The notes under the pieces: model-generated
Database searches by the model: none
Told to the model about the DNA's origin: nothing
Seen by the model: the letters and a program-made list of their open reading frames with translations, nothing else
Shown: piece after piece, positions 57,312-64,000 of the stretch
How positions within the stretch are numbered: position 1 is the stretch's first letter
How the letters are laid out: each line of letters starts with the position of its first letter
NCBI RefSeq assembly: GCF_016907925.1
Contig: NZ_JAFBCZ010000015.1
Coordinates: 1-64,000 of the forward strand
Source of the DNA: Herpetosiphon giganteus
Lineage (GTDB): Bacteria; Chloroflexota; Chloroflexia; Chloroflexales; Herpetosiphonaceae
DNA length: 64,000 nucleotides
Direction of reading: 5' to 3'
Translations under genes and position numbers: made by a program

Positions 57312-59894
57312 ATGCTCCAACTTATTCAAACCAAATTAGTTGTCCCGCCACCGCGTGAACGAGTCGTCAAGCGTTCGCGGTTATATCAACGGCTTGACCA
57401 TGGACGCAAACAACGGCTTACCTTGATCAGCGCGCCAGCAGGCTTTGGCAAAACAACTTTAGTCAGCGCCTGGCTGCACGCCAACAATCAAACCCGCAAC
57501 GTTTGGCTCACCCTCAATGATCACGATAATGATCCATTACGCTTTGCCCAATATGTGCAACGTGGTTTTCAGGCCCAATTGCCGCAATTCAATTGGCAAT
57601 GGCTCGAAATGATGGGCCATCAGGTCGTGATTAATTTGATCACAACCCTGATTAACGAACTGCACGAGCAAAGCGAGCAGTGGGTGCTGGTGTTCGATGA
57701 TTATCAAATGATCGATCATCCAGTGATTCATGAAGCCATCAGCACCTTGATTGAGCATTGCCCGCCACAATTACACATTTTATTGACGTGTCGCCAACAG
57801 CCAAGCTTGCCTTTAGCACGTTGGCGCGCCCGCAATTGGCTCACCACCCTTGGCGTAAACGATTTGCGCTTCACCGATAATGAAGGCGGCGAGTTTTTGC
57901 GCGAAGTCATGCATATGCGGCTCAATCAGCACGTCGAAAGCCAAGTCTTGCAACAAAGCGCTGGCTGGATTGCCGGATTACAGCTCGCAGCCTTAGCCTT
58001 ATCCGAAGCGCCCAGCCCTGAACAAGGCCTGCGCGCGCTCAATTCTGGTCAAGCCAGCGATATTAGCGTCTATTTGCTCGAAGAAGTGTTTCAGCAACAG
58101 CCAACCTCGATTCAGCAAGCCTTGTTGGCCTTGGCCCCGCTTGAACGTTTTAATCGTTCGCTGGCCGAGTTTATTCAACAAGCCTTAGCGCTTGGCCCAA
58201 GCCAGCTTGAGGCGATTATCGAGCGTCAGTTGTTTATTGGGGCGCTTGATCAAGAGTGGTGGCAATTACACCCGCTGTTTCGCGATTTTCTGCTGCAACA
58301 CGCCAGTTTGGTTGAGCCAGCGCTGCGCAACAACGTGTTAGCGCTAGCAGCCCAATGGTGTGGCGAGCAGCATTATATTCACGATGCGATGCATTATGCG
58401 TTGCAAGCCCAAGCCCATCAATTGGCCGCCAATATTCTTGCGCCATGGGTTGGCCAATTTGTACGTGAAGCAGCATTTTATACCTTGCGACCATGGCTTG
58501 ATCAATTGCCAACCCATGTGATTTGGAACGAACCGCGCTTGTGCATTGCCCAAATGTGGATTTTGATTACGCTGCGCAATGGCGAAGGCGTACAAGGCTA
58601 CATCGAACGGATTAGCCAATTGGTCGATAGCAGCGAGCCAAATCCCTTGGCCGCAGAAGCCTTGGCCTTAGGTGCGTTAGCCGCCACGATTACCTCGAAA
58701 TTAGAGCAAGCAACCTTGTGGGGCGAACAGGCCAAGCGGCTCAATACCAGCAACGATCCAGTGATTCAAGGCGTGATGACCTTTTGTTTGGCGGTCGTCG
58801 CCCATTTTCAAGGCGATGCAGAGCAAGCAGAAATGTTCTATCAGCAAACCGAAACCTTGGGTCAAACAATCAACAGTCGCTTTTTATCAACCGTCGGCGC
58901 GGTCAATCGGGCAGGCTTGTTGGCCGATTTAGGCCATTTTAATCGGGCTGAACAATTGTGTTTGAGCTTGATCGAACAATCGCAGGCCTTGCCAACGCCG
59001 CGCCCGTTTATGGCTGGCATGCATTGGATGTTGGCCCGCATTTATCACCAGCGCAATCAATTGGCCGAAGCTATGGCCGCGACTGAGCAAAGCCTCACCA
59101 ACAGCAAAGCCATGGATAATCGCTATATGTGGTGTGTTGCCCAAGCCCAGCGCGTGGCAATTTTGCAATCGCTCAACGAATATCCCCAAGCCTTGCAAGC
59201 GCTGCAACAACTTGAGGAGCAAGCAATCGGCCAAGAGAGCGAAAAGGTGCGGCTAATTATTCAACAAACCCGCTGCTTGATTGCGATCGAGCAACATGAT
59301 TTGAGCCAAGCAGCTCAATGGCTAGCCCTGATTAACACGAACCAAGAGGAAATTAATAATCCGAGCAATCAATGGCTTGGTGGCTTGTTGGCCTTGCGTC
59401 AAGGCCAGTTCGATCAGGCCAGCGCGTTGCTTGATAAAGCGTTGGCAACTGCCCAGCGCATCAATTATGTACCGTTGTTGATTAGCATTCATGCAACCAT
59501 CGCCATGGTGTTAGCTCGTCAGGGTCAGCTGCCCAAGGCAATTGGCCAATTGCAGCATGCCTTGGCAATCGCCGAGCCAGAGTCGATTATTCAGCCCTTG
59601 CTTGATTTACATGCTGGCTTGATTCCCTTGCTGCAACAATTGCCAAGCAGCCCAATGGTTGTGCGCTTGCTGCACCATAATCGGCTTGATACCGATGATT
59701 TGGCGATAACGCCGCGCGAGCATGAGATTTTGCGCTACTTGGCAGCTGGTTTGGGCAATCGGGCAATTGCTGAAGCCTTGGTGATTGCTGAAAGCACGCT
59801 CAAACGCCATATTAGCAATTTGTATCTCAAGCTCGATGTACACAATCGTACAGCAGCAATCGTTAAGGCCCGCGAGCAAGGGCTGATTGATTGA
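57312..59894 (+). CDS. MalT-like LuxR-family regulator (LAL/STAND ATPase), second copy
   Basis: 860 residues. Walker A ISAPAGFGKTTL (Lys about 47), Walker B LVFDDYQMI (about 130), the arm region GWIAGLQLAALAL, TPR-like repeats (about 380-770), and a C-terminal LuxR helix-turn-helix (ITPREHEILRYLAAGLGNRAIAEALVIAESTLKRHISNLYLKLDV, about 795-840). It is collinear with the protein at 23.4 kb but clearly diverged. ATG 57312 follows GAGGGA by 8 nt. It is not flanked by an obvious target operon: a convergent exporter lies downstream and a divergent peptidase upstream. The peptidase is the nearest candidate target. Confidence 0.9.
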   Translation: MLQLIQTKLVVPPPRERVVKRSRLYQRLDHGRKQRLTLISAPAGFGKTTLVSAWLHANNQTRNVWLTLNDHDNDPLRFAQYVQRGFQAQLPQFNWQWLEMMGHQVVINLITTLINELHEQSEQWVLVFDDYQMIDHPVIHEAISTLIEHCPPQLHILLTCRQQPSLPLARWRARNWLTTLGVNDLRFTDNEGGEFLREVMHMRLNQHVESQVLQQSAGWIAGLQLAALALSEAPSPEQGLRALNSGQASDISVYLLEEVFQQQPTSIQQALLALAPLERFNRSLAEFIQQALALGPSQLEAIIERQLFIGALDQEWWQLHPLFRDFLLQHASLVEPALRNNVLALAAQWCGEQHYIHDAMHYALQAQAHQLAANILAPWVGQFVREAAFYTLRPWLDQLPTHVIWNEPRLCIAQMWILITLRNGEGVQGYIERISQLVDSSEPNPLAAEALALGALAATITSKLEQATLWGEQAKRLNTSNDPVIQGVMTFCLAVVAHFQGDAEQAEMFYQQTETLGQTINSRFLSTVGAVNRAGLLADLGHFNRAEQLCLSLIEQSQALPTPRPFMAGMHWMLARIYHQRNQLAEAMAATEQSLTNSKAMDNRYMWCVAQAQRVAILQSLNEYPQALQALQQLEEQAIGQESEKVRLIIQQTRCLIAIEQHDLSQAAQWLALINTNQEEINNPSNQWLGGLLALRQGQFDQASALLDKALATAQRINYVPLLISIHATIAMVLARQGQLPKAIGQLQHALAIAEPESIIQPLLDLHAGLIPLLQQLPSSPMVVRLLHHNRLDTDDLAITPREHEILRYLAAGLGNRAIAEALVIAESTLKRHISNLYLKLDVHNRTAAIVKAREQGLID

Positions 59895-59896
59895 TT

Positions 59897-60018
59897 CCCT
59901 CACCCCCTCGCCCACGAAAACGCGCGCGAGGGGGAACCTTGGGTTTTCACCACGAATTTCGCAAAAACCATGGAATTAAAGCCCCTCGCCCATCGGATGG
60001 GAGCGGGGTTGGGGTGAG
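59897..60018. repeat. imperfect palindromic spacer element with CCCTCACCCC/GGGGTGAGG ends
   Basis: The spacer between two convergent genes begins CCCTCACCCCCTCGCCCA and ends TGGGAGCGGGGTTGGGGTGAGG, so its ends are imperfect inverted copies. An inner GCGCGCGAGGGGGA pairs partly with the left end. This looks like a short interspersed palindromic repeat that may also terminate transcripts from both sides. Confidence 0.55.
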
Positions 60019-60024
60019 GAAAAT

Positions 60025-61353
60025 CTATTCGTGGCGCAAAGCATCGATTGGGTTCAGCTTTGCGGCGCGTTGAGCTGGGTAAATTCCGAAGAATAAGCCA
60101 ACCCCAAGCGAGAAGCCAATTGCCACGCCCACAGTTTGCACATCAATCGGCGCATCGAGCACGCCAAGTTGGGTCACTATAATAGGAATAATGCTGCCCA
60201 GCATCAGCCCAATCATCCCGCCCGTCATACTCAAAACTGCGGCCTCGACCACAAATTGCATCAAAATATGATGGCTGCGTGCGCCCACCGCTTTGCGCAA
60301 GCCAATTTCACGGGTGCGCTCGGTCACACTCACCAGCATAATATTCATAATCCCAATTCCGCCGACCAGCAGCGAAATGCCTGCGACCGCCGCCAAAAAT
60401 AGGGTCATCATCGAGGTGATGGTATTGAGCGTGCCCAAAATTTCAGCTTGGTTGATCACATTAAAATCATCAGCGCTGCCATCAAGTTTAAGGTGATGGC
60501 GCTCACGCAGCAGCATGCTCACCCGCGATTGCAAGGCATCAAGATCGCTGGCATTAATCGCTGAAAGCGTAATCGAGCCAACCCGATAGCCATTGCCATC
60601 AGGCGTGCGCGCATTGAACAAACGCTTTTGAGCCGTAGTAATTGGAATATAGGCGCGATCATCTTCCGAGCCAAAGGCGCTGCCACCTTGCGGCGTAAGT
60701 ATTCCAACCACACGCAAGGTTTGGTTATTAATCCGCACAGTTTGGCCTAAGGCTTGGCCATTACCAAATAAATCTTTGGCCAAGGTTGAACCCAACACAA
60801 TTACGGTGTTTGCGCCTTGCAAATGCTCATCGCTAATAAAACTGCCTTGCTGCATGGTCAAATTATTAACCACTTGAAAAGCTGGCGTAATGCCAATAAC
60901 CTGGGCATTTTTATCAGCAGATTTGGCTACGATTTGCGCACTTGAATTCAGCTGCGGAGCCACACCGATAACTGGCAATTGCAAGGCTTCAATCGCTTTG
61001 GCATCGTCCATCGTCAGGTTTTGGGCGGCGGTTGCATTGCCAGGCCCGCGATTTTGCGAGCCAGCAGAAATTGTCAGAATATTGGTGCCAATCGCCTCAA
61101 TTTCGCCAGTAATCGAAGCGCTCGCGCCATTGCCCAGTGCCAAGAGCGAAACCACTGAGGCCACACCAATAATCACGCCCAGCATCGTCAATAATGAGCG
61201 CACTTTATTGGCCAGCAAGCTGCCAAACGAAATTCGCACAACCTCCCAGAGGCTGCCAAAACCACTCGAACTGGCAGTAATCGGCTGAAACAAAATGCTA
61301 TCGGCAGCAACTGGGGTCGATTCAGGGGCAGCATGCACATCAAGCGTTGTCAT
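60025..61353 (-). CDS. MacB-like ABC transporter permease (FtsX/MacB fold)
   Basis: 442 residues: N-terminal helix at about 48-70 (LTMLGVIIGVASVVSLLALG), a large extracytoplasmic MacB-PCD domain (about 75-315), and three C-terminal helices (about 325-435) with MLVSVTERTREIGLRKAVGA (about 343-362), the hallmark of this permease family. With the adjacent ATPase and HlyD-like adaptor it forms a MacAB-type mechanotransmission exporter. No outer-membrane TolC partner is nearby. AAGGA precedes the ATG. Last gene of the operon, ending at a palindromic spacer. Confidence 0.92.
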   Translation of the reverse strand: MTTLDVHAAPESTPVAADSILFQPITASSSGFGSLWEVVRISFGSLLANKVRSLLTMLGVIIGVASVVSLLALGNGASASITGEIEAIGTNILTISAGSQNRGPGNATAAQNLTMDDAKAIEALQLPVIGVAPQLNSSAQIVAKSADKNAQVIGITPAFQVVNNLTMQQGSFISDEHLQGANTVIVLGSTLAKDLFGNGQALGQTVRINNQTLRVVGILTPQGGSAFGSEDDRAYIPITTAQKRLFNARTPDGNGYRVGSITLSAINASDLDALQSRVSMLLRERHHLKLDGSADDFNVINQAEILGTLNTITSMMTLFLAAVAGISLLVGGIGIMNIMLVSVTERTREIGLRKAVGARSHHILMQFVVEAAVLSMTGGMIGLMLGSIIPIIVTQLGVLDAPIDVQTVGVAIGFSLGVGLFFGIYPAQRAAKLNPIDALRHE

Positions 61354-61364
61354 CGTTGCATCCT

Positions 61365-62042
61365 TTAGTTACGCTGATCGCCGATTAACTGGCCATCGCG
61401 CATCGTCAGCACCCGCGCTGCATAGGCCGCCACATCGTGTTCGTGAGTCACCAGCACAACCGTAATCCCTTGTTCACGATTCAAACGCCGCAGCAATTCC
61501 ATAATTTCGCTGCTGGTTTTGCTATCCAACGCGCCGGTTGGCTCGTCGGCCAGAATTACCGAAGGGCTGCCAGCCAAAGCGCGCGCAATCGCCACCCGTT
61601 GTTGCTGGCCGCCGCTCAATTCGTTTGGGCGGTGATCAACGCGCTGGCCCATTCCAACCAGATTGAGTGCTGCCAAAGCCCGACGTTGGCGTTCAGATCC
61701 CGAAACGCCGCGATAAATCATGGGCATTTCGACGTTGCGCAAGGCCGATTGGCGTGGCAAGAGATTGTATTGCTGAAAAATAAAGCCTAATTTTTGCCCA
61801 CGCACCAGCGCCAAATCATTGCTCGAAAGCTGATCCACCGCCACGCCATCAAGCACATATTCGCCCGAGGTTGGCGTATCCAAGCAGCCGATCAAGTTCA
61901 TAACGGTGCTTTTGCCGCTACCGCTTGGCCCCATAATCGCCACAAAATCGCCTTTGTCGATGCTGAAACTCACGCCTTGCAGCGCCGCCACCAGCACATC
62001 GCCCATTTGGTAGGTTTTGTGAATATCGCGCAAGCTAATCAT
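61365..62042 (-). CDS. MacB/LolD-type ABC transporter ATPase
   Basis: 225-residue ATPase. Walker A GPSGSGKST (about 39-47), Q-loop FIFQQYNLLP (about 88), signature LSGGQQQRVAIARAL (about 142), Walker B ILADEPTGALDS (about 163) and H-loop VTHEHD (about 200). It belongs to the LolD/MacB ATPase group. Start and the upstream stop share one base (TAATG). The permease begins 11 bp later. Confidence 0.96.
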   Translation of the reverse strand: MISLRDIHKTYQMGDVLVAALQGVSFSIDKGDFVAIMGPSGSGKSTVMNLIGCLDTPTSGEYVLDGVAVDQLSSNDLALVRGQKLGFIFQQYNLLPRQSALRNVEMPMIYRGVSGSERQRRALAALNLVGMGQRVDHRPNELSGGQQQRVAIARALAGSPSVILADEPTGALDSKTSSEIMELLRRLNREQGITVVLVTHEHDVAAYAARVLTMRDGQLIGDQRN

Positions 62043-63970
62043 TAGCGGCCTCCGCCGAACAAGCCACGGCTGCCGCTATCCGAGGCGGCGGTTGGCACGG
62101 CAATAATCGTATCGCCTTCGTTTAAGCCGCTCAGCACTTCGGTAAACGAGCCATCGCTAATCCCCGTTACGACATCGACTTCGCGCACACCAGCGCCATC
62201 GGGCACTTGCACCGCTCGCCCACTACCTTTGGGCAACAATGCCGAATTAGGCACCAGCAAAACATCGCTTTTTTCGCTGAGAATAATGTTCGTATTAACC
62301 GTCATGCCAACTTTAACCAGCGGATCGTTGCTGGGCACGCTGATTTTGACCCGATAAATCACCACGCCATTCGAAACTTCAGCAACTGGCGAGATATAAC
62401 TGACCGTGCCTTCGGCGCTCCATGTATCAAGCGCATCAATTGTTAATTCAACTTTTTGATTCAAGGCAACCAAGGCAACATCGGTTTCACTCAAGTTGAG
62501 TTCAACATAGAGGTTGCTGCGATCAAGAATATGCATCACCACGCCGCTCGACGAGCCACCTGGCACAATCGAAACTGAGGTAATTACGCCAGCAAACGGG
62601 GCGCGCAAGGTCGCGTTATCACGTTGTAATTGGGCTTGATTCAACGATTGTTCGCTTTGCGAGACCGCCGCCGCTTGAATTGCCAAATCAGTATCGGTTG
62701 GCGGCGCGGTGAGTTTATCGCGATTGGCTTCAGCTTGATCAACATTGGCTTGGGCCGCAGCCACATCAGCCGCCGTGCCACCTTGGGTCAATTTGCGCAA
62801 ATTGGCTTTGGCTTGGTCGAGGTTGGCTTGGGCTGCTGCCACATCATCGGGCGTGCCGCCTTGCTTGAGTTTATCCAGATTGGCCTTAGCTTGGTCGAGC
62901 GCAGCCTCTGCCTGAGTAATTTCGAGTGCCGTCGCGCCCTTCAACACCGTTTGCAATTGCACCTCAGCATCGCGCACTTTGGCCTCGGCGTTGGCAATAT
63001 CCAAGCCTTCTTGGGTTACTGCGTTGTCGTAGGCTAGTTGGGCGGCGTTGAGCTTGGATTGGGCATCTTGCTCATCGCGCTGGGCATTGGTATAGCGATC
63101 AACATCGTTTTGATAGCCAGCATCGTCGGGCTTTTTCTTCCAATTGCCAGCCTCATCGTGGGTTTCCCAATAAATTTGGCTGAGGCTAGTTTGGGCATTG
63201 CGCACCGCATTCGCCGCGGTATCGCGGTCAAGCCCAGCTTGGGTTTTGGCCTTCGAGGCATCGGATTTAACTTGCTCTAGGCTTGATTTGGCTTGATCGA
63301 GCGTGGCTTGGGCACTTGAGACTTTTTCTGGCTTCGGCCCTGCCCGCAGATCGTCGAGTTTGGCTTGGGCAGAGCGCACCGAGGCTTCAGCATTGGCCAA
63401 ATCGGCAGGCGTGGCAGTGCCATTTTTGGCCTTGCGCAATTGGGCTTCTGCATTGGCAACGCTGGCTTGGGCGGCAGCAATATCGGCAGCGGTCGTGTTG
63501 CCTGTCACGGTTTTTTGCAAATTGGCCTTAGCATTATCAACGCTTGCTTGCGAGGCCGCTAAATCTTCTGGTCGGGCATTGCCATCTTGGGTTTGGCGCA
63601 AACGAGCTTGAGCACTTTGCAAATTAGCTTCTGCCGAAAGCACACTTAATGCCAAATTGCGATCATCAAGCTCAGCCAGAATCTGGCCTGCAACCACATT
63701 TTGACCTTCGCTCACCAAGACCGTGCTGACGATTCCCGTGGTCTGAAAGCTCAAATCAAGGCTTTGCTTGGGGTTGATCGTGCCACTCCCAAGCACCGAC
63801 GAAACCAAACGGCCACGTTGGATGGTCGTAGTCGTGCTGGCCGAGACGGTCGCAGAATTCTTGCCGCCAAGCACAAACGGCAGCAAGACCAACACTAAAA
63901 TCACCGCCCCGCCAATCACAAACCATTTGTAGCCACGTTTTTTGGGCTGTGCTGAGCTTGATTCAGCCAT
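62042..63970 (-). CDS. HlyD/MacA-family membrane fusion protein with extended coiled coil
   Basis: 642 residues, well above the about 370 of MacA. N-terminal membrane anchor (WFVIGGAVILVLVLLPFVLGG, about 16-36), biotinyl-lipoyl-like half (about 60-95), then a hairpin from about 98 to 440 made of many near-repeats of about 27 residues (patterns such as AAQANLDQAKANLRKLTQGGTAADV), a second lipoyl half and beta-barrel (from about 455), and a membrane-proximal domain. The periodic heptads imply an unusually long coiled-coil hairpin. It should connect the MacB-like permease across the cell envelope. AAGGAGC precedes the ATG. First gene of the operon. Confidence 0.93.
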   Translation of the reverse strand: MAESSSAQPKKRGYKWFVIGGAVILVLVLLPFVLGGKNSATVSASTTTTIQRGRLVSSVLGSGTINPKQSLDLSFQTTGIVSTVLVSEGQNVVAGQILAELDDRNLALSVLSAEANLQSAQARLRQTQDGNARPEDLAASQASVDNAKANLQKTVTGNTTAADIAAAQASVANAEAQLRKAKNGTATPADLANAEASVRSAQAKLDDLRAGPKPEKVSSAQATLDQAKSSLEQVKSDASKAKTQAGLDRDTAANAVRNAQTSLSQIYWETHDEAGNWKKKPDDAGYQNDVDRYTNAQRDEQDAQSKLNAAQLAYDNAVTQEGLDIANAEAKVRDAEVQLQTVLKGATALEITQAEAALDQAKANLDKLKQGGTPDDVAAAQANLDQAKANLRKLTQGGTAADVAAAQANVDQAEANRDKLTAPPTDTDLAIQAAAVSQSEQSLNQAQLQRDNATLRAPFAGVITSVSIVPGGSSSGVVMHILDRSNLYVELNLSETDVALVALNQKVELTIDALDTWSAEGTVSYISPVAEVSNGVVIYRVKISVPSNDPLVKVGMTVNTNIILSEKSDVLLVPNSALLPKGSGRAVQVPDGAGVREVDVVTGISDGSFTEVLSGLNEGDTIIAVPTAASDSGSRGLFGGGR

Positions 63971-64000
63971 GGGAACGCTCCTTGTTGGGCAATTTGGATT

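Overview
The window is a stretch of bacterial chromosome with roughly balanced base composition, densely packed with genes on both strands. It has no rRNA, no insertion sequence, no phage genes and no CRISPR array. Very large MalT-type LuxR regulators, stand-alone lipoproteins, an MshA-like glycosyltransferase, a VTC/DUF4956/CotH cluster, cytochrome bd and many interspersed low-complexity repeats together suggest a Chloroflexota genome of the Herpetosiphon kind. That placement is inference from gene content and style; I could not run a search.

Layout. 1-2.4 kb: the C-terminal part of a CHAT (caspase-like) protein, then a sigma-70-like factor and a zinc-finger anti-sigma-like protein. 2.5-4.3 kb: glycosyltransferase and HD hydrolase. 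4.3-8.5 kb: cydAB, flanked on both sides by repeat-rich spacers. 8.5-15 kb: acyltransferase, hisS, a peptide-type solute-binding lipoprotein, the MshA-like glycosyltransferase with a pterin dehydratase, and a VanY-type carboxypeptidase. 15.3-23.3 kb: a WD40/TolB-like lipoprotein preceded by small ORFs, dnaN, a PNPOx-like flavoprotein, two alpha/beta hydrolases, a DUF899 protein, a small gene broken by a one-base frameshift, and an APH-fold kinase. 23.4-28.4 kb: a MalT-like regulator followed by an operon with two MDR oxidoreductases. 28.3-35 kb: a membrane/ferredoxin/adenylate cyclase fusion, Nudix hydrolase, FAD monooxygenase and formate-THF ligase. 35-38.3 kb: a membrane protein/XRE pair with an operator-laden promoter, and a TetR/SDR divergent pair with its operator. 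38.3-43.5 kb: the CotH/DUF4956/VTC polyphosphate-type cluster, a thioesterase and an MFS exporter. 44-49.5 kb: a urease operon ureF-D-A-B-C-G without ureE, then a sirtuin. 49.6-54 kb: GNAT, then epimerase, HEAT-repeat protein, HIT protein and a secreted glycosidase. 54-55 kb: a second membrane protein/XRE pair and a CAU tRNA. 55.3-64 kb: S9 peptidase, a second MalT-like regulator, and a MacAB-like HlyD/ATPase/permease exporter.

The most unusual content is non-coding. A small double-hairpin repeat occurs several times with compensatory base changes in its stems (about 4.4, 4.6, 7.35 and 55.15 kb). Mosaic low-complexity elements are built from strictly 7-nt-register repeats in a fixed block order (13.9-14.1 and 37.06-37.37 kb). 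The two membrane protein/XRE modules share the same architecture (ATGA overlap, near-consensus promoter embedded in inverted repeats) but use different operator sequences, so they look like insulated, self-regulated paralogous switches. Their function is unknown.
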